64,000 nt of DNA. It comes from Sphagnum compactum (taxonomy: Eukaryota; Bryophyta; Sphagnopsida; Sphagnales). Made by a program: the position numbers and the translations under genes. The notes below the pieces were generated by a model. The model was not told the DNA's origin and ran no database searches. It worked only from the letters and a program-made list of their open reading frames with translations. The stretch's first letter is position 1. Each line of letters starts with the position of its first letter. Below are positions 46,401 through 57,960 of the stretch, piece after piece. The DNA lies in contig OZ234494.1 in NCBI GenBank assembly GCA_965153455.1, positions 9,052,001-9,116,000 on the forward strand, in the 5' to 3' direction.

Positions 46401-48498
46401 ATGGAAGATCAAAATGTGCAACTACCAACACTTAAAATTAAAGCCCTATTACCAAATGCACTTGAAAAATTATATTTTCCAATGAATGATAGTCTAACAT
46501 GCTTAGAAGAAATATACATAAGATGTAGACTAGATCATGTGAGAAGTGCTCACAAACTTCTTCATGTGTCCATATTGGCTAAAGCATGGGACACCAAAAA
46601 GCAAGACCACAAGTACATAATACATGTGCTTGCAAGGCACATATATACTTGCCCCTCTTGCCAATGTTATGAGCAAGCACGATGCTAAATTAATGGCAAT
46701 TACATAAAAGGTAACAACCCACCACCACAACGTACTCTAGATGTGCATTCACATTATTAATTTTTTCCAACAAATATTAGCATCCAATGAAATGGACAAG
46801 GAAATGTATAACACCTTTGGATGCAAGTTGACATGTGTTGAACAACTTCCACCTTGTAATAGGTCAACAAATGTTGGGCGATGATCACAAATTTTCCATC
46901 TTGCATGGTTGGATATCCCTCTAGACCAAAATGGGGTCCCTATGTAATAGAGGAGGCAGTAGCAAAAAAGGAGCCTTTTATAAAACATAGGATTCCAAAT
47001 GCAATGTTGTTAAATGTCTTGCATAATTCTTGCAAGGTGGAACCCAACATCTTCAAGGAAATCAATTTCAACTTGTATCAACATAATGCCCAATTGTACA
47101 GGTCACAAGAAAGGGTTTATCTTTCATTAATGAACGAATAATTCCACCCACACAAATTTTGATGTCATTTAAGCAAAACCAAATGCTTTATGGTGGGTGT
47201 CATTTACATTGTGTGGTTAAACCACCTTTTGTAACAAGGAGATGCAATCCCAATAGGTTGGCCAACCCTACACAACAGTTAGGTGCATTTGTTATAATTG
47301 TAAACTTATAGGGCATGCAATGAACTTTTTTTATTTTGTATTTGTTCTAATAATGTGTCACATAGCCTTAAAGCATTCAATTTTTAATACGTTAGTGGAT
47401 GGAAGATGAGGTGCAATGGAATGGCTTAGATTGCACCTAACATTCTTGAAAACTTTGGAACATTGAAATTCACCATGTATGCGGTGGGATTTGCTTATAA
47501 ACCCAATATGGTCATACAACTTCCTCTTAAAGCTTCCAAGTCTTTCCTTTCCTTCCAAGTGAGGGACAAAAGAATGGAATGGATAAACATGTTTTGTAAT
47601 TGGTGTGTTAGATCAAAGTAAAAGGATCTTCCTTTTGGCACATGACATGAATTAAACTTGCTCCAATTGGTCAAGTCCACCTCTTGTTTGGCCATGTTTT
47701 AGGAAACACCAAGAATAGATCTATTGTATGATGGCCCTACCAAGGTCATATTTAGTGGCTTCAAAAAAACCATTTCCTTTTTTGCTTGATTGATGTTACC
47801 ATTGGTTATGGACTATCTTAAACAAGTTGTAGGTTGGCATTTGATATTGTTGATCCAATGTCATGTCCTACATATCAAAGACAATAATAAAATCCCAATT
47901 TCACATTTTCAATCAATTGACAATAGACGTCATTCTTACAATGCTCAATAATTATTCAAAAAAAAGACTAAACCATAACAAAGCTAATGCGAATTACATG
48001 AGTTCGAGGGCCATAAATGAATGAATATATTTAAATATTTTTGAGCACAAACAAGGGTTGTGACCAAAAGGGAAATTTGTTACCAAATGCTTCATAACAT
48101 AAATTCATATTTGAAATAATAATGAAAGTAAAACTAGAAAAATGACCCAAAACTAAACCTCACCAAAACCTAAACACAAGCCAAACATGACAAAAAATTT
48201 AATAGGGGTCCCATTGAAAATCAATGTTATGAACAACCCCATTAATACAATAGCAAAAAAATCATGAAATGGCAAAAAATTAACAACAACATATAGCCCA
48301 AAGACAAACATAGAACATGTAGAAGATCATTTTGGATTATAACATCACCTCCAAGTGGACAATCCAAAAATGGTTTGAAACTATATTACAAAATAAGAAT
48401 GTGATGAATAATTCTTATATAGGTGATGTAGTTATACCATTGGTGGTTGGGAAGTGCCAATATGCCAACCATTCAAGAAGAGAGTTGATGATTTTAGT
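46401..48498. other. Decayed ORFs of unknown origin
   Basis: On the plus strand there are ATG ORFs of 95 codons (46,401-46,688) and 86 codons (46,881-47,141, with RIPNAMLLNVLHNSCKVEP). On the minus strand open stretches lie at 47,358-47,695. They look like exon or transposase fragments broken by stops, but I recognise no family. The LTR retrotransposon at 48,504 splits this sequence from the remnant at 53.2-53.7 kb, so both may belong to one older element. Confidence 0.35.
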
Positions 48499-48503
48499 GT
48501 CAA
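48499..48503. repeat. 5-bp target duplication, left
   Basis: GTCAA, identical to 53,051-53,055. Confidence 0.8.
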
Positions 48504-48642
48504 TGTTACCCAAATTTGGTAATAAATGATTTAATAGGTTAAGCATGTTATTAAACGTAACATGTTGTCGTTTTAGGAACATGTTGCTGAAAAAATCCAA
48601 AGGTGAATTAACCTTAATGGGAATAAAAAAACCCTGTTAACA
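48504..48642 (+). repeat. 5' LTR with a large internal deletion (139 bp)
   Basis: The first ~55 bases (TGTTACCCAAATTTGG, TTAATAGGTTAAGCATG, TTATTAAAC) match the start of the 3' LTR. The last ~80 (GAAAAAATCC, GAATTAACCTTAATGGGAAT, TTAACA) match its end. About 456 bases present in the 3' LTR are missing between them, so the LTR promoter is probably lost. Confidence 0.85.
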
Positions 48643-48644
48643 TT

Positions 48645-48654
48645 TGGTGACCAT
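48645..48654 (+). promoter_or_regulatory. Primer-binding site candidate
   Basis: TTGGTGACCA lies three bases after the 5' LTR. It would pair with a tRNA ending GGTCACCA. The tRNA identity is not determined. Confidence 0.45.
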
Positions 48655-49222
48655 GCAATGGATCAAAATTTCAGAAGCAATCACATTTAAAATTTTTGGT
48701 TAGATTTAATAGTTTAGTAGATCAAGTTTGAAAATCAATCATGCTTCAAAATTTGATTTGTCACATGTTTGCTTATTTTGTGTAAATTTTAGGGTTCAAG
48801 TTTCTGATCTTGATTTAGTCTAAAAACCTTAGGGATAGGGTGAGGTTAGTGTAAAGTCTTTAAAGATAAATAGGCGCTCAATCTGTAACAAAAATTTATA
48901 CAAACTTCTGACTGCTAGGAAGGGTCATTCTGAAAAAAAATCTATTGTTCAAAAATAATGCAAGGGTTTTCCTAGAACTTGTTGATTTCAAAAAATGTCA
49001 AGAGTAATTACTAGAAGTCTTAGGAAATAATTAAAATGGGCCAGACATTACCTATTTGTTTGGAAAGACACTTATTGATGTCTACCTTTTAGGAGTCTCT
49101 AACCCTAAAGGTTATGTCCATTCACAGTCATAGAGTCATTTTTGCATGAAGCAATATAAAAAACTGTCGTGTCTTCATTATGTCTCTTCATTTTCATTTT
49201 CTTCTTCATATTAACAAGGGCC

Positions 49223-51600
49223 ATGAGTGAGAATGCTTTAAAGAGGCTAAGGCAAGAAGTAAAAGAAAAAGACGTTAAAAGAAAAGTTGAAGCTTTTAGG
49301 AAGGAACAAATTGAGAAAAAGAAAGCGGAACAGGTTTGATTAATTGGAGCGATTTATGTAGAATCGCTTGCTTCATGCGCACCTACAACAACAAAAATTA
49401 GAATTTTTGAGCAAGAACATAGAAGTAAGGAATTAGAAGAGGAACTAGAAGCAATATTGAACTTTTTAAAGAAAACCACTACTTTTACAACAAAACTAGT
49501 ACCACAAGTTATTGTTATTTTAGATTTAGAGGAAGAAGTGGAGGTTGGACTTCAACCTGCTGTCTAGGAACAGCCACAACCAGTTCCTAAATCAAGACCT
49601 GTGCAAGAGAAAGAGTTGCAATAACCTATGAATAGTGGGAAATATTTCTCCAATAACTCTTTGAAGAGGGACCTATTTCCACAACATTATTCCTTAACGC
49701 CCAAGATCAGGAACAAGAACTATGATGAAGCGAAAAGGCAAAGTGCTTGTAGAAGAACATGTTGAGAAACCTATTAAGAAGAAACCAATGTCCAAGACAA
49801 AGAGAGAACCAGAAGATGTTGCAAGGGATGAAGATGGATTCCAACAAACTCAAATGGGCTAAACAAGCTGGTTTGGAGAGGCTTTTCAACCTGCAGTGGA
49901 CAACACCAAAAGAAGACATGTTACGAAACTTCATTTCGAACCTGGAAACAACGGAAGATGGAAGAATTTTAAGGCGAGTACATGGTCAAGAAATTCTCAT
50001 TGATTAGGTATTAATTCATGAACAACTTGGAATTTCCAAGGAAAGAACATTAGATGCTGTTAATGCAACTTTTGAGGAAGCCAAAATCGCCTTAAAAAGA
50101 ATTGTAGGACCACATGCTTTTGTTGAGAATGAGCAGTGGAGTGTAGTGCACATGAAAGAGGAATTTCATGCAAGATTTGCAACTATTTTGCAAATTTTAT
50201 ATTAAAGGGAGAGGTTAGTTTATTTTAACAATCAGATTGCCATTACTTTTGACCTAGCCAATAAGGGGCAACCTATTAACTGGTGTTCTATAGTGCTAAC
50301 CCAGTTATTGGTTGAACTTATTCATTGGACTAAACGTAAAAAAAAGGCAGCAGCTAACTTGGTTTCTAGCAAAACTAAAACAGATAATTGTTATTCAGGG
50401 CTAATTTTAGACATTCTGTTTAAGAAGTGGTTCCCTTTATTTGAGATGCCTTCACCAAGAACAACAACTCTAGAGGAACATGTATCAGCAACCAGCAAAA
50501 AGCGCTAGGTTGCACAACAATGACAAATTTCACCTGAACTTGTTACCACGGAGCAATTTTTGAAAAAGAAAAAACCAGCATGTTCGACTACAACATCAAT
50601 TTTACCCACACGTCAGTCCCATCGACTAAAACTGCATACAAAATCGCCTACACCAAGGGATAGGTTAAGCATTGAACCTGTTACCTCACCACCAAGAAAG
50701 AAGTCCAGGACTACTTTTGGATCACCGGTTAATGATTCAGAAGAGGATGAAAAGCGAACCTATTCAGATGAGATTAAAGGTAGGGGAGGAAAAAAGCTTG
50801 ATGCAACAGCCACGTAAGGCAACATCGAGGAAAAACTTGAACCCAACCTGGATCAAGTAGTTGACAACATTCAAATTGAACCTCTTGTATCTGCTGAACC
50901 TATAGTTTCAATTATAGAACTTGCAGTTGCAATTACAAAATCGTTCTAACCTATTCAACTTGTAGTGAACCTGTACAAATAGAAAACCCACAATTTTTTA
51001 GATTTTAACCTATCCCAGTTTCTGGTCATTCCATAGAAACTTTGAGACATATTAACATGTTTTTAGAGCAAGTTGCTCAAAATGCCACAACTTGGTTAGG
51101 AACATTGCAAGAATTGTTAAACCTTATAGTTGAGTTTGAACAAGTAAAGGAAAATATGTCTGAAACCCATAACCAGCTACAAACCTGTAGCTTAGAGCTA
51201 GAAACTGTGCAATTTTTTTTGAAAAATTGTGACAAATAACTGGTCAAAATCAAAGGACAATTGAATAGGGTCCAACATGAAAATTAAAACATGTCCAATA
51301 AGTTGAATGAGGCAGAACAGGCTGCTGGGAAAACTGAGAACTTGCAGCAAGAGTATGTTGAACTCAACCAGCTTAATTAGAAGACCCATAATGATTTGAC
51401 TTGTCTCCAAGTTGATTTGGAGCGAATGACAAGAGATTACGCCAAAATGGAGGAGTTCAGTTTGGAATAACAGGGTATTATAACCAATTTGGAGCATACC
51501 TATCAAGATTTAAGGGAGCAACATGTGGTTACCCACATAGAATTTGACAGGGGAAACAAAGTTTTACTACTCAAATCCAAGACTGGAAGGGTTAATATGA
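49223..51600 (+). pseudogene. Gag-like gene of the LTR element, broken
   Basis: An ATG at 49,223 opens a charged helical start (MSENALKRLRQEVKEKD) that stops after 38 codons and continues open between later stops. A second frame from about 49,800 reads a globular domain (AGLERLFNLQWTTPKEDM, RRVHGQEILID, EQLGISKERTLDAVNATF, LFKKWFPLFEM) to about 50,450. It is laid out like the domain annotated in plants as a putative transposon protein; that likeness is a low-confidence guess. A basic, proline-rich part follows (50,560-50,817), then long coiled-coil heptads at 51,040-51,560 (EFEQVKENMSETHNQLQ, LERMTRDYAKMEEF). At least six stops and two shifts occur. No CCHC knuckle is seen. Confidence 0.55.
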
Positions 51601-52443
51601 GATGGCCAAAGTACAATTGAACAAACCCAGCCCCATTTTACCTGTTAGAATGAACAATAGGTTGAAGGAGTTATTGCTAGACAATACCTTATTTAAAGTG
51701 TAGAACCAAGCCTTGGGAGATAGAAATCCCAAGTGGAAATAGTGGTGGCATATTGTTTAGGAGTTCACAGGAGTAGATTTAGGACAGTATGGAGTTGGCT
51801 CATTTTGATGAACAAAGTTATCAACTTGAGCCACAATCTTACTAAATTGTTTTCCCTGATTTTGATACGAACCCACAAGTTTCATGTCTATGGAAATCGG
51901 AGCCAATAATAGAATTCTGACAACGCCATCTGTGCTACAACTTGTTACTAAACCAATTAGTCCACTAAGAGATGGAACAAGTTTAAAAATCATACCCTTA
52001 CATGTTCAGATTTTTACTATACCTATTCCAATAACCATTGTTGTTAATCAACTTGTAGAAGGTAGTGAGAGATCTAATAAGAAACAAGATGAACATGTTA
52101 ATCCTTCATATGTTATATTGGACAGTAGATTAAAGTCTTTAGAATTCTTATCTATTAGTGTACTTCTGACCCCACACTAAATAGGTATAGGTCAAGAGGT
52201 TACTTTGATATCAAATACCTTGCATGCCTTGGAGGTATACACAACACCCATAACAACCGTTGAAGACACACCTGATTGATAGAAGACTGCAACGCCAACT
52301 GATCTTCAAATCTTGAATCAAGTTGAACTTGTGGAGGTAGCAAGTGCTAAACTTGTCAAAGAAGTCATTAATCAACTGGTTACAAAAGGAAAAAATTAAC
52401 CTAGACCTTTGAGCTAATATTTCAAGGACGAAATATAAATTTC

Positions 52444-52455
52444 GAAAGGGGATAA
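52444..52455 (+). other. Polypurine tract
   Basis: GAAAGGGGATAA directly precedes the TG of the 3' LTR at 52,456, as needed to prime plus-strand synthesis. Confidence 0.75.
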
Positions 52456-53050
52456 TGTTACCGAGATTTAACAAGTGACTTAATAGGTTGATAGTATAAG
52501 CAAGTTATTAAACCTAACAGGTGTCATAGCCTATTATTTAAACTAACATGTAGTATTAACTTAACCAGTTACTAAACTTGGTAGGTAATGACTGGGTTAA
52601 GAATATAGGTTGACAAGTTAATCAATAAGTAATATGTAGAACATGTACTTGACAAAACCGATAGTTGGCCATGTAGTTAAGCAGGGTGTTTTTTTTTGAA
52701 ATTTTGGACTATTGGTCTAGGTACTAGTTAATGACTGTTTATAATGGTCAGTTATGATTGTTGTATTTTGAATTGGCTAGTATAGGGCTAGGAGGACAAA
52801 CCTGTTGAAGGACTTTTGGATCTCATTCATGATTATGTGTTTCCACTTTTGAATCATGGAACATGGATCATTTTTCTTTCAGCCTATTTCCTTCAAGTTT
52901 GAGCAATTTGTGTACATGTTAGTTTAGGATTTGTAGTAACTTAAGTTTTATTTTATGTGTTGTATGTACTTGTTGCTACTTTAGGAACCTATTACTGAAA
53001 AAATCCAGAGTTGAATTAACCTTAATGGGAATAGAAAAACCCTATTAACA
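52456..53050 (+). repeat. 3' LTR, 595 bp
   Basis: Starts TGTTACCGAGATTTAAC and ends AAACCCTATTAACA. The first ~200 bases carry loosely repeated words (AAGTTATTAAACCTAACAGG, CAGTTACTAAACTTGG). It is the full-length version of the deleted 5' LTR. Confidence 0.85.
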
Positions 53051-53055
53051 GTCAA
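53051..53055. repeat. 5-bp target duplication, right
   Basis: GTCAA, identical to 48,499-48,503. Confidence 0.8.
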
Positions 53056-53199
53056 GTACATGATGTGATGACAATATTTAGGATTGTTCAGGGCTTTGTA
53101 GTTAATGTTTGATTATTTTGTAATCTTTGATTATTTTGTAATCCTTAACAAAAACATCAAATTTTTGAATAAAAAAAGCCTTGATATGGGCTAAATTCT

Positions 53200-53690
53200 T
53201 GCATTTTTGCAAAGAATTTTCCTAATGATATCAACATGTTCATTCTTTGCCCACCATCACATCATAATGGTTACCAATACCAAACTCCTTTGCCATTACA
53301 TTGAAGTTGGCTTGGGCATTGATGGTCATGAACCCTTTGAATTGAACATTGTCCACCCCATGTGATGTCATCAACTTTTCATTGCAAATCTATATATTCT
53401 TGTCACATGTCACATAAATAATGGTCATCACATGGCAAATGGAAGGATCATATACATGGTAGCTAAATGTGGTCCAATCTTTTACTTTCTTTGTGTGATC
53501 AAACATTATCCATGCATGTTGCAAGTCTCTTTCGAGTTGCATCCTTCTAAACAAGCCAATTCCAAATTTAGGTTTAGTTGTTGACATCCCGAATAAGTAC
53601 ACTTTAAACAAACCCTAACCAAGGGTATCATACATTTTCCTCCTTTTGACTTCCAAAATCTTATAGATACTACCATGTGTAGTTGATTGA
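53200..53690 (-). pseudogene. Decayed transposase-like gene, copy 2
   Basis: On the minus strand the frame 53,611-53,390 reads WTTFSYHVYDPSICHVMTI followed by a CD. After a stop, the frame continues with HGVDNVQFKGFMTINAQANF (about 53,270-53,345). These blocks match copy 1 at 18.5-18.75 kb in order and spacing. The rest is fragmentary, and the LTR element lies directly beyond its 3' side. Family not named; a DDE transposase is the likeliest origin. Confidence 0.55.
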
Positions 53691-53699
53691 TCATGAAAA

Positions 53700-56600
53700 C
53701 ATTAAATTTGATTGTATAAACTTGGGGATGAAATAGTTTTGAGTTTATCCTTGAAGGCTACAAGTAAACTTCTCTAGGGGTTCATCCTCTAATCCAAACA
53801 CATAACTATCCATCCAAGATTCTCACACTATTAATGCAATTGTAGATAAAGTTCTTTTAAGGCATTTGGAAACCTTTTTTTATACAAGAGTATGCCATTG
53901 GATGTTTTTTGCAATCACATGGGGCCTTTTGATGTTTATGATTCTTGATGTAGAGACATGCCCTAGTCATATCAAATCTCTTATGATAAATGTACTACAT
54001 CTTTGCAAAACATTACACAATACAATGAGGTTTCATCTTGCAATGCACACAAATGATAAAAAATCCAAGGCTTCCATGGGAAGGAGAATTCACAACTTGC
54101 CTATCCTTACATGTACAATTTGTGCATGCCCATTGCACTTCATCTATGCACATCCACTATTAGGACAAACCAAACTACATGCACATACATGTTGTGTAAT
54201 GAAAAATGAGACCATGGACATTTTTTATGTTTGATGTTCTAGTGGACACCCATTCATGATGATCATACTTGTAATTTCATGCTTGAAAATGCACAAAACA
54301 AGAACAACTTGACTACTTTGATGGTCAAAGATCTAGCTTGTTTTTGTTCCTTTTGCCTACATAGAAATTAGTTTGATTATCAAATTGTGCAATGGATTAT
54401 TCAATCAAGGTGAAAACACACTTTGGGGGGGGAGGGGGGGGGGCAATTTAGGCACTTTCACAACAAGTATTATAATATCCACCTTTCAAAAATAATGCAT
54501 TGCATTTATTTTTGGTTATTTCTCTTAGTGTTTGGGCTTTATATTTTTATTTTCACAAAGTTAATGCTATTTAATATTATTTGAAAAATAAAATGGAATA
54601 TTAAATTCAAATAATCATGGGCATATCTATGGTATACACAATATAATAGAGGTTGTTCCTTGTTTCAAATTGCACTAATGTTTAGTTTGAATTAATCATC
54701 CAAGAAACATTTGAAATTGAATTTTAGCAAATGGCCCATTTCACATTTCTTGTCATCTTCCATTTGAAAGTGATTGTTTGTCAAATTTTTAATTTTCATA
54801 TATAGTCAACACCTTTCAAAAAACCCATTTGATATGATAATTATTCAAAAATTTTCACATGGTTCACAAATTTGATCCAATCATATGAAATCACAACGTT
54901 GAATAGATATTTCATATTTAATATAAATTTCATAAAGATTAAAACTCATTTCAACCATTTTTGGAATATATTGCATTTTTAATACATTGTTATGTACATT
55001 TTTTTAGCACATATATTCTAACATCACATAATAATAAAAATTAAAATATAATTTTTTTAACATTTGATTTTTTTGTGTTTTGTCCTACCAAAATATGCAA
55101 AAACATTGTGAAAATATATTTAGTAATGACATGGTGGAAGTTCAAACATGGGCACCCTTGAAAAAAAAATGATGTGACTACATTATTGGCCCCCTCATAG
55201 TGTGGTTTCACCTTATAATGTTATGTATGATGACTAAGATGGGGAGTGGGATTTGGTAAATACAAAATCTCCAATCCTACATTATGTCTAAAATCTGGAT
55301 TGAAATATAATAAAATTAAGACCAACACAATCTGTTCATTCAAATATACTTAGAACTAGTTTCAAAATTAAAATCCAGTATTGAAAGTATGAGAAAAAAA
55401 TCAAAATAACAACTCTGACTATGGAAACAAAGCTTTTCCAAAGATCAAAACATATTTCTCATACTCCATTAAAGCTCCATGTTGTAGAATGATACAATGA
55501 TGATAAAAACTATGTAATCTAACTAGTAATTGATATTTACAAGTAAACAACAACGTTAGACATTGGTATTGTAAATAAAGAATTTTGTTTAAAATAAAAA
55601 ATGATTTCTTATCAAATCAATGATGGGATCTGATATGATTTGACTTGAACTTCATGTTCTATGGTAAGAACCTTTACAACAATGCTTGCAAACTTTGGTT
55701 GTAATCTATACAAATACAAAAGCCAAAGGATGTGCATGTTGTTGCATTTTCCATTCCACAACTTCCCTACCTTGAACAATGTACAACATACCACAAAGGA
55801 GCATCATGTTCCCCCTGTTTTGGTTTGTTGGAACAATGCAATGACAATGACGAATGAACATGGTCTTCCCTTGTTTCAATTGTTGCAACAATGTGATAAC
55901 AATGACCATAGGGGAGTGTGATGCTCCCGTGATTCTATTGTTGCAACAACAACATAGAAAATAAAATTAGAGAGAACACAATGCTCCCCTTCCATTTCAA
56001 TTGTTACATTTAGTTTATTACAATGACTTGGGTTGTTGTGGGGAGCTTATTTGTGTGCTGACCTTGGATGATGCAATGAACTTGCTTATTGTGATGGCTT
56101 CGGTTGCTATGATGAGTTTTCAAGTTATGATGTTTGTTAGTTTCCTTACTTTCAACGAGCAAGCAAGAAATGAAGCTAAGGGTAGCTAGGAAAGCATGAA
56201 ACTAGGTTAAGGTAGGTAGAATTTGAGCTATGGTGACTAATTATGATTCTACCCTAGTCAATATATTAGATTCCTTTGAAGGATGTTGTGGGCCATGACT
56301 ATTTAAAGTGGCCAAGAAATAAAGGGGACATGATTCCACAAAGAGAAAAATCAATCCCGTAAATAGTGGAATGGGCCCCACCCCCGGCCATTACTCCAAG
56401 GGGGATGATTTTTTTTCATTTACTTGTCTCCATCCACCACGGATGAGAGGTAACTCCGAATGTGATGGTCAATGAGCCTTTGGCCATGAATAAAGACCTC
56501 AAGCTTTTTCCTAGTGGAAATATCAGAGCATATTTACTCATGGTAAAAGGGAAGTGGGTATAGGGGCCTAAACCGACCACAAGTAAAATTACACTATTTG

Positions 56601-56760
56601 ACAAATAAGAAGTCACCATGTGTCAAAAACTTTAGGGAAAGTGGCACTGCACTTTATGGGATTCGAAATCCTGTTTTGAGATCTCATCACCACCGGCTAC
56701 AATGGGTACGTGGTGATGAGACCTCAAATGGGGGAGGGGTTTGTTTTTCTCTACCTCTTA
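53700..56760. other. Intergenic sequence with weak repeats, no supported gene
   Basis: A 122-codon ORF at 53,866-54,234 lacks an ATG at its head and has no known motif. A G run lies at 54,424-54,442. Loose tandem units with TTGTTGCAACAATG and CAATGACAATGAC lie at 55,800-56,060. Between 56,390 and 56,760 the sequence becomes less AT-rich. Confidence 0.5.
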
Positions 56761-56769
56761 TGTAAAGGA

Positions 56770-57400
56770 TTCTGAAGGCAGATTCTGCCACTTTCTAGAA
56801 ATCTTGGATTTCATAAATGACGATTTTGACTGGTTCTACAAAGAACAGCTAGAGTGCTATTTTATTAGCAGAATCTTCCATTAAAAAGCCGTTACACCAT
56901 GGGAAACGCCCCTAGGGTGTATTCTGTGCCCTTGTAAGCATTTAATGTGAGGCCCAGGGTTCCAGCCTCAAAGGAAGGGGGTGTTCTCTTCTTTACTAAT
57001 TATGTAAAGGATTTTGAAGGTAGATTGTGCGACTTGTTAGAAATCTTAGATTACAAAATTGGTACCTCCTCAAAGGAAGGGCGGATTTTGAGGGACATGA
57101 AATTTCTTCAAATACAACTAGAGTGCTATTCTTTTTAACAGAATCTTCCCTTAAAAAGCCTTTACACCAGGGAAACCGTCTTTAGAGAGTATTCTGCACC
57201 ATTGTAAGCATTGAAGGTGAGGCCCAGTGATTTTGAAGGTAGATTCTGCCACTTGTGTGAAATCTTCTATTGCAGAATCGGGACCTCCTCAAAAGGAAGT
57301 GCCGATTTCAAGAGATGTGCAATTTTTCAAAAATCAACTAAAGTGATATTTCTAAAACGGAATCTCCTCTTACGAATCGTTAACGCAATGTAAAGCGTTC
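56770..57400. repeat. Three tandem ~220-240 bp units upstream of the ROMO1-like gene
   Basis: GATTCTGCCACTT starts at 56,781, 57,023 (diverged) and 57,242 (spacing 242 and 219). Each unit also has a GAATC(T)TCC word, AAAAGCC(T/G)TTACACC, GAGGCCCAG and CCTCAAAGGAAG, with later copies more diverged. Confidence 0.75.
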
Positions 57401-57445
57401 ATTGCCCAGCGATTTAGGGTTCCAGGCTCTTCTTAGGGTTTCAGT
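57400..57445 (+). promoter_or_regulatory. Telo box and GCCCA motif before the ROMO1-like gene
   Basis: ATTGCCCAGCGATTTAGGG and CTTAGGGTTTCAG lie about 300 bases before the start codon. AGGGTTT (telo box) and TGGGC/GCCCA (site II type) words are typical of plant promoters of translation and mitochondrial genes. Their role here is inferred from position. Confidence 0.45.
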
Positions 57446-57735
57446 TTTCTTCGTATTTCTGTGCGAATTGAGTTGCTGCTGTGGGTGTCGTGCGGGGTAG
57501 TCCTTTCTCTGTGGAGTTGGGTTTTGGAATCCAGAGCTTGATCTATCGAGAAGAAACGTGAAGTGGAGAGAGAGTTGGGGTTGTTGTTGGAAGCCAGAGC
57601 CAATGAGCTGGTGAGAAAAGGGTAAGAGTGGCAGGAGAATAGTTGTGGGTGTTGGAACCCAGAGCATGAGCTGCTTCTGATCAGAAAAAAAAGGGAGTGA
57701 GGAGAGGGGAGGGAGAGAGATTTAGGACGAAGAAG

Positions 57736-57960
57736 ATGGCGAGGAATGATTGCTTGACGAGGGTGGTGGCAGGTGTGGGAGTCGGGGGAGCGGTAGGCGG
57801 GGCTATTGGAGCTGTGTACGGCACCTACGAGGCTTTCAGGTATAGAATCCCGGGCCTTCTCAAGGTTCGTTATGTGGGGCAGACCACCTTGGGTAGTGCT
57901 GCAGTTTTCGGCCTGTTTCTCGGAGCTGGTAGCCTGATCCACTGCGGGAAGAATTACTAG
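57736..57960 (+). CDS. ROMO1/Mgr2-like mitochondrial inner-membrane protein
   Basis: A 74-residue protein in one exon. The family (ROMO1 in animals, Mgr2 in yeast) sits in the mitochondrial inner membrane; Mgr2 helps the TIM23 import channel sort proteins, and ROMO1 is linked to ROS and import. The sequence starts MARNDCLTRVVAGVGVGGAV and has two short glycine-rich membrane helices (about residues 9-31 and 50-68) with GxxxG spacing. A basic loop lies between them (RYRIPGLLKVRY). The conserved cysteines near each end (C6, C70) fit the family, as does the length. I chose the ATG at 57,736; the open frame upstream has no other ATG. It stands alone, with a telo-box promoter and tandem repeats upstream. 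No sign of damage. Confidence 0.93.
   Translation: MARNDCLTRVVAGVGVGGAVGGAIGAVYGTYEAFRYRIPGLLKVRYVGQTTLGSAAVFGLFLGAGSLIHCGKNY

Larger units (their letters stand above)
48504..53050 (+). mobile_element. Non-autonomous LTR retrotransposon, complete, 4547 bp
   Basis: LTRs beginning TGTTACC and ending TTAACA are flanked by the direct repeat GTCAA. A purine tract (GAAAGGGGATAA) sits directly before the 3' LTR, and a TGGTGACC primer-site candidate directly after the 5' LTR. The interior holds only a broken gag-like gene; no protease, integrase, reverse transcriptase or RNase H motif is visible. The lack of pol points to a LARD-like element mobilised in trans. It sits within older decayed transposon-like DNA. 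Confidence 0.85.
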
